Below are positions 1 to 7,640 of a stretch of 35,042 nucleotides of DNA, one piece after another. Source of the stretch: Variovorax sp. Root473 (GTDB taxonomy: Bacteria; Pseudomonadota; Gammaproteobacteria; Burkholderiales; Burkholderiaceae_C). The stretch spans positions 980 through 36,021 of the forward strand of contig NZ_LMEV01000002.1 of NCBI RefSeq assembly GCF_001426505.1, in the 5' to 3' direction. Position 1 is the first letter of the stretch, and every line of letters begins with the position of its first letter. Both the position numbers and the translations under genes were made by a program. Under the pieces are notes generated by a model that saw only the letters and a program-made list of their open reading frames with translations, did not search any database and was not told the origin of the DNA.

Positions 1-6
1 GGGCAT
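1..6 (-). CDS. 5' end of a minus-strand gene leaving the window
   Basis: An ATG read on the minus strand at 6-4 is preceded by a strong Shine-Dalgarno sequence, AAGGAG (complement of 13-18), six bases upstream. Only two codons (Met-Pro) lie in the window, so the product cannot be named. The arrangement implies a gene divergent from the RidA-family gene, sharing the 7-199 intergenic region with it. The call rests only on the start codon and ribosome site. Confidence 0.5.
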
Positions 7-40
7 GGGGAACTCCTTCGTGGGGTCGAGATTTGCTTAT

Positions 41-57
41 GAAAGAAATTTTCTTTC
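41..57. promoter_or_regulatory. Perfect 17-base AT-rich palindrome, possible operator
   Basis: GAAAGAAA (41-48) and TTTCTTTC (50-57) are exact reverse complements around a single central T. The palindrome lies between two divergently transcribed genes, in an AT-rich island of a GC-rich window, where a transcription-factor site is expected. A second inverted repeat lies at 101-120. No regulator can be assigned from this sequence. Confidence 0.45.
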
Positions 58-100
58 TCGTCCGGACTTTGAAGCAGACTTCATGCCAAATCATCCGTGT

Positions 101-120
101 TAACCCTTGCCTAGGGGTTA
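101..120. repeat. Inverted repeat upstream of the RidA-family gene
   Basis: TAACCC (101-106) and GGGTTA (115-120) are reverse complements separated by eight bases. The repeat lies about 80 bases before the RidA-family start codon, so it could be an operator or a hairpin in the leader. There is no T-run after it, which argues against a terminator. Confidence 0.3.
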
Positions 121-199
121 TTCTGAAAAAGTCTTTCACATCAGACGGATACTGCGCTTCTCACTCGTCTCCACTCAACCCACCTTCACAGGAGTTCCA

Positions 200-589
200 A
201 TGCCCCTCGAATACCTCGGCGCCCCGCCCCTCGCCTCCGACCGCCAGGCACGTCCCTTCTCCCCCGCCGTGCGCGCGGGCGACTTCGTCTACGTGTCGGG
301 CCAGGTGCCCGCCAACGCGCAGGGCGAGATCGTGGCGGGCGGCATCGAGGTGCAGACGCGCCAGGTGATGGAGAACCTGAAGACCGTGCTCGCGCTGGCC
401 GGCGCCACGCTCGACGATGTGTGCAAGAGCACCGTCTGGCTGCACGACGCGCGCGACTTTGGTGCCTTCAACCGCGTCTACATGAGCTACTTCGGTGAGA
501 ACAAGCCAGCGCGCTCGACCACCGAGGCGCGCCTCATGGTCGATGCAAAGGTCGAGATCGACGTCGTCGCCTACAAGCCCAAGGCCTGA
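200..589 (+). CDS. RidA family enamine/imine deaminase
   Basis: The 129-residue product has the normal length and pattern of the RidA/YjgF/TdcF family. Members hydrolyse reactive enamine and imine intermediates released by PLP enzymes, or act as specialised deaminases in catabolic pathways. The family arginine is present as Arg105 in the KPARS motif, followed by an acidic residue around Glu119 in the VEID strand. VYVSGQVP-type residues 29-37 form the characteristic early segment. I chose the ATG at 200 because AGGAG lies six bases upstream; an in-frame ATG at 107 would add 31 residues unlike the family. The gene is convergent with the ClpP-like gene, with nine bases between them. Its divergent partner at the left edge may be its regulator or pathway neighbour, but that cannot be seen. 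Confidence 0.9.
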   Translation: MPLEYLGAPPLASDRQARPFSPAVRAGDFVYVSGQVPANAQGEIVAGGIEVQTRQVMENLKTVLALAGATLDDVCKSTVWLHDARDFGAFNRVYMSYFGENKPARSTTEARLMVDAKVEIDVVAYKPKA

Positions 590-598
590 TCAGGCCCT

Positions 599-1207
599 TC
601 AGGCAGGCCGCAGCTCGGTCTTGCGCTGCACGATGCGCGAAACCAGCCCGTACTCGACGGCCTCCGTGGCCGAGAGCCAGCGGTCGCGTTCGATGTCGGC
701 CAGCACCACCTCGATGGGCTTGCCGGTTTCGCGCGCGATCTCGTGCGCGATGCGCTGGCGGGCCTTGATGATTTCCTGCGCCTGGATCGCGATGTCGGTC
801 GCCTGCCCGCCCGCACCGCCGCTGGGCTGGTGAATCAGGAAGCGCGTGTTGGGCAGGCACACGCGGCGCTCGCGCGAGGCCGCCAGAAACAGGTGCGTGG
901 CCGCACTGCCGACCCAGCCGGTGCCGATCATGTGCACCGGCGCGCTGATGAAGCGCACCACGTCATGGATCGCGTCGCCCGACTCCAGGTGCCCGCCCGG
1001 TGAGCTCACGAGGATGTCGATGGGCTTGTCACCACTGTCGGCATCGAGCGCGATGAGCCGGCGCGTGACGTCGGCCGCCACGCTGTCGGTGATGCTGCCG
1101 AAGATCAGCAGCGTGCGCGACTTGAACGCTTTCTCCTCGAGGTAGGAATTGCGCGGCTCGGCGGTGGCTGCGGGTTGGGTGTCGTCGTCGGATTCCAGCG
1201 AGAACAT
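599..1207 (-). CDS. clpP: Stand-alone ClpP-family serine protease subunit
   Basis: The 202-residue protein is a Clp protease proteolytic subunit, which forms the barrel that degrades unfolded or tagged proteins when capped by a ClpX/ClpA-type unfoldase. The triad is Ser101 in GWVGSAA, His126 in LIHQPSGG and Asp175 in IERDRWLS. The spacings of 25 and 49 residues equal those of E. coli ClpP. SSPGG (68-72) and the VEYGLV tail (184-189) are also conserved. The sequence around the serine (GWVGSAATH) differs from the usual GQAASMG, and no tig, clpX or lon gene is adjacent, so this is probably a second ClpP rather than the main one. The start ATG at 1207 has AGGAG eight bases upstream. It is divergent from an ECF sigma factor. 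Confidence 0.88.
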   Translation of the reverse strand: MFSLESDDDTQPAATAEPRNSYLEEKAFKSRTLLIFGSITDSVAADVTRRLIALDADSGDKPIDILVSSPGGHLESGDAIHDVVRFISAPVHMIGTGWVGSAATHLFLAASRERRVCLPNTRFLIHQPSGGAGGQATDIAIQAQEIIKARQRIAHEIARETGKPIEVVLADIERDRWLSATEAVEYGLVSRIVQRKTELRPA

Positions 1208-1288
1208 GGGAAAAGCTCCTGTGGTTGAACTGTCTTGACGAACAAGCCCACAGTTTCGTGACATTGCGCGTCGTGGCAAGCTGTGGCG

Positions 1289-2044
1289 ATGCTTGACGAA
1301 CACTATCTCTCGCAATTCCCTGCCCTGCGCGCCCGGCTGGTGCGCGCGGCGGCCCGCATGCTGGGCGGCCAAGCCGAGGCCGAGGATGTGGTGCAGGACA
1401 CCTACCTGCGCGCGCTCGAGGCCGGCGACCACGCGGCGCCGGACGCGGCTCAAGCCTGGCTCACGACGGTGATGCAGCACATCGCCATCGACCGGCTGCG
1501 GCGCGCCCGGTGGATGCAACGGTGGCTGCATGACGCCGCGGCGCAGGCCGAGCCGGACGCCTCACCGTCCGCGCAGGACGAAGCGGTGACAGCGCAATCG
1601 GCCCGCGATGCGCTGCGGCTTCTGGCTGCGAGGCTGTCGCCCGCCGATGGCGCGGCCGTGCTGCTGCGCGAAGTGTTCGAAGCCAGCTTCAAGGAAATGG
1701 CCGAGGCCAGCGGGAAGACGGAAGCGGCGTGTCGGCAGCAGCTGCATCGCGCTTTGCTGCGATTGCGGCAGGACTCGGGTGACAACGAGAGTGCGTCGGA
1801 CGTGGTCTTTCACCTCTACCAGCAGGCGCTGGCTGAGTGCGATGCGCGCGTGCTGTTCGCGATGCTGAGGCAGCCGATGCGGGCGGTTGCGATGTCGGCC
1901 GCTGTCGACCAGGATGTGGCGCCGCGCGCGGTCTGCCAGGTCGTGCAGATGGGCGGGCGCCTTGGCCTCGTGCTGACGCTCGGCGGGAAGGTGCTGTGCG
2001 TGCTGCCGCTGGAGGCGCGGCAGACGGAAGACGCGTTGTCTTAG
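1289..2044 (+). CDS. ECF-type RNA polymerase sigma factor with C-terminal tail
   Basis: The 251-residue protein has a sigma region 2 at about residues 10-75 (AEAEDVVQDTYLRAL, then AWLTTVMQHIAIDRLRR) and a sigma region 4 helix-turn-helix at about 108-162. It lacks sigma 1 and sigma 3, as ECF factors do, and should direct RNA polymerase to a small set of promoters. An extra tail of about 90 residues (163-251) follows region 4. I do not recognise it as a named domain; C-terminal extensions of other ECF groups can modulate activity. No anti-sigma factor is visible next to it. A GTG at 1283 would add two residues, and neither start has a clear ribosome site. The gene is divergent from the ClpP paralogue across about 80 bases, so the two may be co-regulated. 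Confidence 0.82.
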   Translation: MLDEHYLSQFPALRARLVRAAARMLGGQAEAEDVVQDTYLRALEAGDHAAPDAAQAWLTTVMQHIAIDRLRRARWMQRWLHDAAAQAEPDASPSAQDEAVTAQSARDALRLLAARLSPADGAAVLLREVFEASFKEMAEASGKTEAACRQQLHRALLRLRQDSGDNESASDVVFHLYQQALAECDARVLFAMLRQPMRAVAMSAAVDQDVAPRAVCQVVQMGGRLGLVLTLGGKVLCVLPLEARQTEDALS

Positions 2045-2080
2045 GTCTTGCCACTTCCACCGCTGAGGGAAGGTTGGGAT

Positions 2081-2121
2081 GGGGGCCGCGAGCCCCCACC
2101 CCTGCCCCCGGAAGGGGCAGG
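2081..2121. terminator. Two tandem GC-rich hairpins between convergent genes
   Basis: GGGGGC/GCCCCC (2081-2086 with 2092-2097) forms a 6-bp stem. CCTGCCCC/GGGGCAGG (2101-2108 with 2114-2121) forms an 8-bp stem with a five-base loop. They lie between the convergent ends of the sigma factor and lolD genes, where a bidirectional terminator is expected. No T-run follows either stem, so this may instead be a processing or transcript-stabilising structure. Confidence 0.45.
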
Positions 2122-2127
2122 AGAAAC

Positions 2128-2805
2128 TCAGCCGGCCAAACGCCCCGCCACCAGCTGCAACACCCGATCGCACCGCTTGGCCAGGTCCTGGTCGTGCGTG
2201 ACCATCACGAAGGCCGTGCCATGCCGGTGCGCAAGGTCGAGCATCAACGCGAACACGGCGTCGGCGGTGCTGCGGTCGAGGTTGCCGGTGGGCTCGTCGG
2301 CCAGCACGCAGGCCGGCTGCGTGACCAGCGCGCGCGCAATCGCCACGCGCTGGCGCTCGCCGCCCGACAGCTCGGCCGGACGGTGGTGCAGGCGCTCGCC
2401 CAGGCCCACGCTGGCCAGGATCTTTGCCGCGGCCTGCGCCGCCTCGCCGGTTTCGACGCGGCGAATCTTCAGCGGCATCGCGACGTTGTCGAGTGCGCTG
2501 AACTCGGGCAGCAGGTGATGGAACTGGTAGACGAAACCCAAATGCTGGTTGCGCAACCGCCCCTGCTCCGCGGCATCGGCATGCGCGATGTCCTTGCCCA
2601 GCAGCTCGACCTTGCCCGCGGTGGGCGCGTCGAGCCCGCCCATCAGGTGCAGCAGCGTGCTCTTGCCCGAGCCGGACGCGCCGACGATGGCCAGCGTTTC
2701 GCCGGCGTGCACGTCGAGGTCGACACCGTGCAGCACGGTGAGGTCGATGCGGCCTTCATGGAAGCGCTTGGTGAGGCCTCGGGCCTTCAATACAACATCA
2801 CTCAT
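2128..2805 (-). CDS. lolD: Lipoprotein-releasing ABC transporter ATPase LolD
   Basis: The 225-residue ATPase has Walker [10 protein letters not shown] at 42-50, a Q-loop Gln at 94, signature LSGGE at 146-150, Walker B ending in Asp170-Glu171, and the switch His at about 204. In the LolCDE system it powers extraction of mature lipoproteins from the inner membrane and their transfer to the LolA chaperone. The assignment to LolD rather than another MacB-like ATPase rests on its pairing with the LolC/E-type permease: its start overlaps the end of lolC by eight bases (2798-2805), implying translational coupling. Length is normal for the family and no catalytic residue is missing. Confidence 0.93.
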   Translation of the reverse strand: MSDVVLKARGLTKRFHEGRIDLTVLHGVDLDVHAGETLAIVGASGSGKSTLLHLMGGLDAPTAGKVELLGKDIAHADAAEQGRLRNQHLGFVYQFHHLLPEFSALDNVAMPLKIRRVETGEAAQAAAKILASVGLGERLHHRPAELSGGERQRVAIARALVTQPACVLADEPTGNLDRSTADAVFALMLDLAHRHGTAFVMVTHDQDLAKRCDRVLQLVAGRLAG

Positions 2806-4054
2806 AGCGCAGGGCCTCGGCAGGATTGACGCGGCTGGCGCGCCAGCTCGGATACAGCGTGGCCAAGAAGGCCAGGATGAGGGAAATGATCGCGATCGGC
2901 ATGATGTCGCTTTGCTGCGGATCGCTCGGCATCTTGCTGATCAGGTAGATGTCCTTGGGCAGGAAGCTGGCGTGGAAGAGCTGCTCCAGGAAGGGCACGA
3001 TCACGTCGATGTTGTAGGCGATGCCCAGGCCCAGCAACAGGCCGCCGACGGTGCCGATCACGCCCACCATGGCGCCCTGCACCACGAAGATGGCCATGAT
3101 GCTGCGCGGCGAGCTGCCCAGCGTGCGCAGGATGGCGATATCGGCGCGCTTGTCGGTCACGGTCATCACCAGCGTGGAGACAAGATTGAAGGCCGCCACC
3201 GCGACGATCAGCGTGAGGATGATGAACATCATGCGTTTCTCGACCTGCACGGCCGCGAACCAGGTCTTGTTCTGGCGCGTCCAGTCGCGGATGAGGAACT
3301 GGCCCGGCAGCGTGACGGCGAGCTGGTCGGCCACCTCGCGCGCCTCGTGCAGGTCTTTCAGCTTGAGGCGGATGCCAGTGGGGCCTTCGAGGCGGAACAC
3401 CTTGGCCGCGTCTTTTTCGTGCACCATCGCCAGCGCCGAGTCGTACTCGTAGTGGCCGGAGTCGAACACGCCGACCACGGTGAACTGCTTCAGGCGCGGC
3501 ACCACGCCGGCCGGCGTGACCTGGCCACCCGGCGCCACCAGCGTGACCTGGTCGCCGGGCTGCACGAACATCGAGCGCGCCAGCTCGACCCCCAGCACGA
3601 TGCCGAACTCGCCAGGCACCAGCTTGTCGAAGGTGCCGCCCTTGGCAATGCTGCCGGTGTCGGTGACCTCGGGCTCGAGCGCGGGATCGATGCCGCGCAC
3701 GATCGCGCCCTTCATGTCTTCGCCGCGCGCGATGAGTGCCTGCGTGTTGATGAAGGGCGCCGCGCCGATCACCTCGGGGTTCTTGCGGGCATCGGCCATG
3801 ATGGCGTCGATGTCCTGCAGGGCCTGGCCGTCGCGCGAGAAGATCTCGATGTGCGACACCACGCTGAGCATGCGGTCGCGCACCTCTTTCTGGAAGCCGT
3901 TCATCACGCTGAGCACGATGATCAGCGCCGCCACGCCCAGCGCGATGCCGAGCATCGACACGCCGGAGATGAAGGAGATGAAGCCGTTGCGGCGCGTGGC
4001 ACGGCCCGCCCGCGTGTAGCGCCAGCCGAGCTGCAGTTCGTAGGGGAATCGCAT
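2798..4054 (-). CDS. lolC: Lipoprotein-releasing system transmembrane subunit LolC/LolE
   Basis: The 418-residue inner-membrane protein has the LolC/LolE layout. A short cytoplasmic start is followed by a first membrane helix at about residues 25-50 ([21 protein letters not shown]), a periplasmic domain of roughly 220 residues, and three C-terminal helices with an FtsX-type core. The opening motif [13 protein letters not shown] and the end [17 protein letters not shown] are characteristic. Only one such gene sits beside lolD, whereas enterobacteria have both lolC and lolE. A homodimer or LolF-like arrangement is therefore likely, unless a second copy lies elsewhere. The gene is divergent from the RpfE-type gene across 123 bases. 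Confidence 0.92.
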   Translation of the reverse strand: MRFPYELQLGWRYTRAGRATRRNGFISFISGVSMLGIALGVAALIIVLSVMNGFQKEVRDRMLSVVSHIEIFSRDGQALQDIDAIMADARKNPEVIGAAPFINTQALIARGEDMKGAIVRGIDPALEPEVTDTGSIAKGGTFDKLVPGEFGIVLGVELARSMFVQPGDQVTLVAPGGQVTPAGVVPRLKQFTVVGVFDSGHYEYDSALAMVHEKDAAKVFRLEGPTGIRLKLKDLHEAREVADQLAVTLPGQFLIRDWTRQNKTWFAAVQVEKRMMFIILTLIVAVAAFNLVSTLVMTVTDKRADIAILRTLGSSPRSIMAIFVVQGAMVGVIGTVGGLLLGLGIAYNIDVIVPFLEQLFHASFLPKDIYLISKMPSDPQQSDIMPIAIISLILAFLATLYPSWRASRVNPAEALRYE

Positions 4055-4177
4055 CAGAAGCCCCGTTCCGTGGCCTCAAGGGGCATGGGCGCACCCGCGG
4101 GGGGCGGCGAATACACGGGGTGAGGAGCGAGGGGGTAGGTCATACGGTGGAATTGTGGCATCCCGGACAATAGGGAA

Positions 4178-5146
4178 ATGGCCGAACCTCTCCCACGTCA
4201 TCTGTTGATTCCCTTTGCCGGCCGCGGTTCCCCGGCTTGCCGCGCGGCGCTCGCAACCCTGCGGCTGCCGAACCTCGAAACCCTGCTGCTGCGCCTGACG
4301 CTCGCCGACACCGACACGCAGGACGACAGCACCCGCTCGCCGCCGCACGAACGCGCGCTGGCCCGCGCGCTCGGCCTGCCCCCCGCCGCCGATGGCTGCA
4401 TTCCCTGGGCCGCGCTCGAAGCCCGTCAGAGCGGCCTGGCCGCGCCCGGCGACCGCGAGGCCTGGGGCCTCGTGACGCTGTGCAACTGGCAGGTCGGCAT
4501 CGATGACGTGGCGCTGGGCGATCCGTCCGCCATCGAGATCGACGCCGACGAATCGACGGCCCTGCTGGCCGTGGCACAGCCGTTCTTCGAGGAAGACGGC
4601 ATCGCGCTGCACCCCTCCGGCACCCCGGGCCGCTGGCTCGCGCGCGCGCCCATCTTCAACGGACTGGCCACCGCCTCCATCGACCGCGCGGTGGGCTACC
4701 CGATTTCGCAGTGGTCGCCCTTGGGCGACGCATCGCGGCCGCTGCGCCGGCTGCAGAACGAAATGCAGATGCTGCTGTACACGCAGCGCGTGAACGACGA
4801 GCGCACTGCGCGCGGCGTGCCGCCCCTCAATTCGTTCTGGCTCAGCGGCACCGGCGCGCTGACGCAGGACGTCGCGCCCGCCAGCCCCGCGCCCGAAGTC
4901 AGCGACGCCCTGCGCATTGCCGCCTTGCGCGACGACGGCGCCGGCTGGGCTGCCGCCTGGCAAGCTCTGGACGCCGGCGCCATCGCCAGCCTGCTGAGCG
5001 ACTACACCCGCGGCGCCGACGTGGCGCTCACGCTGTGCGGCGACCGTGCCGCGCAGCGCTACACCGTGCAGCAGCGCGGCCTGGCTCGCTGGGCCAGGAG
5101 CTTGTTCGATCGCACACGCGCCGCCAGCGTGCTGGAGGCCCTGTGA
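4178..5146 (+). CDS. RpfE-type / phosphoglycerate-mutase-like protein of unknown function
   Basis: The 322-residue protein belongs to a family usually annotated in beta- and gammaproteobacteria as an 'RpfE-type regulatory protein' or as phosphoglycerate-mutase-like, commonly found just before recJ. Its family blocks are visible as NEMQMLLY (194-201) and NSFWLSGTG (218-226). The start LIPFAGRGSPACRAAL is also typical. No catalytic metal-binding set can be identified with confidence, so the enzyme label should not be taken literally. It ends inside the recJ start (TGA at 5144-5146 overlaps GTG at 5143-5145), so the two are translationally coupled. The only ribosome-like sequence before the ATG is AGGGA, two bases away, so initiation may be leaderless or weak. 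Confidence 0.82.
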   Translation: MAEPLPRHLLIPFAGRGSPACRAALATLRLPNLETLLLRLTLADTDTQDDSTRSPPHERALARALGLPPAADGCIPWAALEARQSGLAAPGDREAWGLVTLCNWQVGIDDVALGDPSAIEIDADESTALLAVAQPFFEEDGIALHPSGTPGRWLARAPIFNGLATASIDRAVGYPISQWSPLGDASRPLRRLQNEMQMLLYTQRVNDERTARGVPPLNSFWLSGTGALTQDVAPASPAPEVSDALRIAALRDDGAGWAAAWQALDAGAIASLLSDYTRGADVALTLCGDRAAQRYTVQQRGLARWARSLFDRTRAASVLEAL

Positions 5147-6864
5147 AAATCATCGCCCGAGACATCCCCCCGCGCACCGTCTGGGCGCTGGAACAAGCCG
5201 GCGTGCACCCGCTGCTGGCGCGCCTTTTTGCCGCACGCGGCGTGCGCGGCAAGGACGAGCTCGACGACGGCCTCGCGCGCCTGCTGCCGCCCGACACGCT
5301 GCGCGGCACCCGCGAAGCCGCCGTGTTGCTGGCCGACGCCATCGCGCAGGACAAACGCCTGTGCATCGTGGCCGACTACGACTGCGACGGTGCCACCGCC
5401 TGCGCAGTCGGCGTGCGCGGCCTGCGCCTGCTGGGCGGCAGGCACGTGAGCTACCTCGTGCCCGACCGCGTGGTCGACGGCTACGGCCTGACGCCGCCCA
5501 TCGCCGAGCGCGTGGCCAACGCCGGCGCCGACATGCTGATCACCGTCGACAACGGCATCGCCAGCGTCGAGGGCGTGGCCGCCGCCAAGGCGCGCGGCCT
5601 GCAGGTGCTGGTGACCGACCACCACCTGCCCGGCCCCGAGCTGCCGCTGGCCGACGTGATGGTCAACCCCAACCAGCCCGGCTGCGATTTCGAAAGCAAG
5701 AGCATCGCCGGCGTCGGCGTGATGTTCTATGTGCTGCTTGCGCTGCGCTCCGAGCTGCGCACACGCGGCGTGTTCGACACCGCCACGCAGCCGAAGCTCG
5801 ATGCGCTGCTGCCGCTGGTCGCACTCGGCACCGTGGCCGACGTGGTGAAGCTGGACGCCAACAACCGCCGCCTCGTGGCGCAGGGCCTGCGCCGCATCCG
5901 CGCGGGCGCGATGCCGGCCGGCGTGGCGGCGCTCTTCAAGGCCGCGGGCCGCACCGCCTCGGCCGCGACGACCTTCGACTTCGGCTTTGCGCTCGGCCCG
6001 CGCATCAACGCGGCCGGCCGCTTGGCCGACATGACACTGGGCATCGAATGCCTGCTGACCGACGACGCGGGCCGCGCCGACGAACTCGCTCGCATACTGG
6101 ACGGCATCAACCGCGAGCGGCGCGACATCGAAGGCGGCATGCGCGACCAGGCGCTGCTGCTGGCCGAGTCGCTGTTCGCGGCCGATGGCGAAGGCGTCGA
6201 CGCACCACCGCCAGCCATCAGCGTGTTCGGCGCGGACTTCCACGAAGGCGTGGTGGGCATCGTCGCCTCGCGCATCAAGGACCGCTTCCATCGCCCGACC
6301 TTCGTGTTCGCGGCCAGCGCGGCACCGGGCAAGGAGCAGGAGCTGAAGGGCTCGGGCCGATCGATTCCGGGCTTTCACCTGCGCGACGCGCTCGACCTCG
6401 TGGCCAAGCGCCATCCGGGCGTGCTGCTGCGCTTCGGCGGCCACGCGATGGCCGCGGGCTGCACCGTGGCGCGCGAGCACTTTCCCGTCTTCGAGCGCGC
6501 GCTGGCGCAGGTCGCTGGCGAATGGCTGGCCGAAGCCGCGCTCACGCGCCAGATCGAGACCGACGGACCGATCTCGCGCGAGTACATGCGCATCGATCTC
6601 GTCGACACGCTGCACCGCGAGGTCTGGGGCCAGGGCTTCGCACCGCCCACCTTCAGCGAGGAGGTCGAGGTGGTGTCGCAACGGCTGGTGGGCGAGAAGC
6701 ACCTGGCGCTCAAGCTGCGCCACCAGGGCCAGCCCATCGATGCGATCTGGTTCAGCCACACCGAGCCGCTGCCGCCGCGCGTGAAGCTGGCCTTCAGGCT
6801 CGACGCGGACGAGTGGCAAGGGGTGCGCCGGCTGCGCTTTCTGGTCGAAGGCGCGGAGGTGTGA
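5143..6864 (+). CDS. recJ: Single-stranded-DNA-specific exonuclease RecJ
   Basis: The 573-residue product is a full-length RecJ, the 5'-to-3' single-strand exonuclease used in recombination, mismatch repair and restart of stalled forks. The DHH phosphoesterase motifs are intact: DYDCDG at 78-83, DNG at 136-138 and DHH at 159-161. A later glycine-rich block RFGGHAMAAGC marks the DHHA1 domain, and the C-terminal part is the OB-like nucleic-acid-binding region. I set the start at GTG 5143, which overlaps the stop of the upstream gene. The frame is open further upstream, but that sequence is only the out-of-frame reading of the RpfE-type gene. Confidence 0.95.
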   Translation: MKIIARDIPPRTVWALEQAGVHPLLARLFAARGVRGKDELDDGLARLLPPDTLRGTREAAVLLADAIAQDKRLCIVADYDCDGATACAVGVRGLRLLGGRHVSYLVPDRVVDGYGLTPPIAERVANAGADMLITVDNGIASVEGVAAAKARGLQVLVTDHHLPGPELPLADVMVNPNQPGCDFESKSIAGVGVMFYVLLALRSELRTRGVFDTATQPKLDALLPLVALGTVADVVKLDANNRRLVAQGLRRIRAGAMPAGVAALFKAAGRTASAATTFDFGFALGPRINAAGRLADMTLGIECLLTDDAGRADELARILDGINRERRDIEGGMRDQALLLAESLFAADGEGVDAPPPAISVFGADFHEGVVGIVASRIKDRFHRPTFVFAASAAPGKEQELKGSGRSIPGFHLRDALDLVAKRHPGVLLRFGGHAMAAGCTVAREHFPVFERALAQVAGEWLAEAALTRQIETDGPISREYMRIDLVDTLHREVWGQGFAPPTFSEEVEVVSQRLVGEKHLALKLRHQGQPIDAIWFSHTEPLPPRVKLAFRLDADEWQGVRRLRFLVEGAEV

Positions 6865-6914
6865 CGCAAGCGCCCTAGACTTGGGGTCCATCCATTCGAT
6901 CGGGGCACTCTCGA

Positions 6915-7508
6915 ATGCAGCAAGAAGCCATCTCGGCCCACGACATCTTTCCGCACATCCGCGTCGTGATGGGCATGGTCATCGGACTGGGCGTGACCCG
7001 GCTCCTGTCGGGGGTGGCGCGCATCGTGCAGCACCCGACGCAGTACCGGCTCTATGCCGTGCACCTGGCCTGGGTCGCGTCGGTGCTGCTGGCGCTGGTG
7101 CATTTCTGGTGGTGGGAGTTCGGCCTGTACCAGATCGACAGCTGGACCTTCGGCACCTACGCCTTCATCGTCAGCTACGCGATCTTGCTGTTCCTGCTGT
7201 GCGCGCTGCTCTTTCCCGACAGCATGCGGGACTACGCGAGCTATCGCGACTACTTCTATGCCCGCCGGGCGTGGTTCTTCGGGCTGCTGGCCGCCACCTA
7301 CCTGCTCGACGTGATCGACACGCTGATCAAGGGCGAGGCGCACTTCGCCCGCTTTGCGACGGAGTACCTCATCCGCACGCCCATCCTCGTGGGCCTGTGC
7401 ATCGCGGCGGCGCGCTCCGCGAACCCGCGCTTCCACACTGCCTTCGTCGCAGGCACGCTGGCGTACCAGCTGTCGTGGATCTTCCGGCTCTTCGACACGT
7501 TGAACTGA
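6915..7508 (+). CDS. Orphan six-helix integral membrane protein
   Basis: I do not recognise this 197-residue protein. Hydrophobic stretches at about 15-35, 48-67, 79-100, 120-138, 150-168 and 174-192 predict six membrane helices and little soluble domain. The second loop is aromatic-rich (HFWWWEFGLYQIDSW), and the third loop carries DYASYRDYFYARRAWF. There is no enzyme motif and no signal peptide apart from the first helix. It starts 50 bases after recJ and could be co-transcribed with it, although the 6865-6914 gap leaves room for a promoter. The ribosome site before the ATG is poor. The next gene is a separate SDR 132 bases downstream. Confidence 0.7.
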   Translation: MQQEAISAHDIFPHIRVVMGMVIGLGVTRLLSGVARIVQHPTQYRLYAVHLAWVASVLLALVHFWWWEFGLYQIDSWTFGTYAFIVSYAILLFLLCALLFPDSMRDYASYRDYFYARRAWFFGLLAATYLLDVIDTLIKGEAHFARFATEYLIRTPILVGLCIAAARSANPRFHTAFVAGTLAYQLSWIFRLFDTLN

Positions 7509-7640
7509 GCTGAGCGGCTGTGTCGTGCGTGGCCTCGGACGCCACGCGCGTGCGGTCGGGACGCTTTCCTACGCATGCGACGGCGCAGCGTTCTACGGTA
7601 GCTGTTCGCACGCACACACGACAAACCGCAGGAGCCGCCG

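Noticed and set aside
2081..2121. Mobile repeat or insertion-sequence end
   Set aside because: Only two local hairpins are present, with no transposase, target duplication or second copy in the window.
2549..4123. Long plus-strand open frame across lolC and lolD
   Set aside because: The His/Asp/Arg-rich translation has no family resemblance, while the minus strand has intact Walker and signature motifs and LolC blocks.
5059..6891. Long minus-strand open frame opposite recJ
   Set aside because: It mirrors recJ codons and lacks motifs; recJ has all DHH motifs intact.
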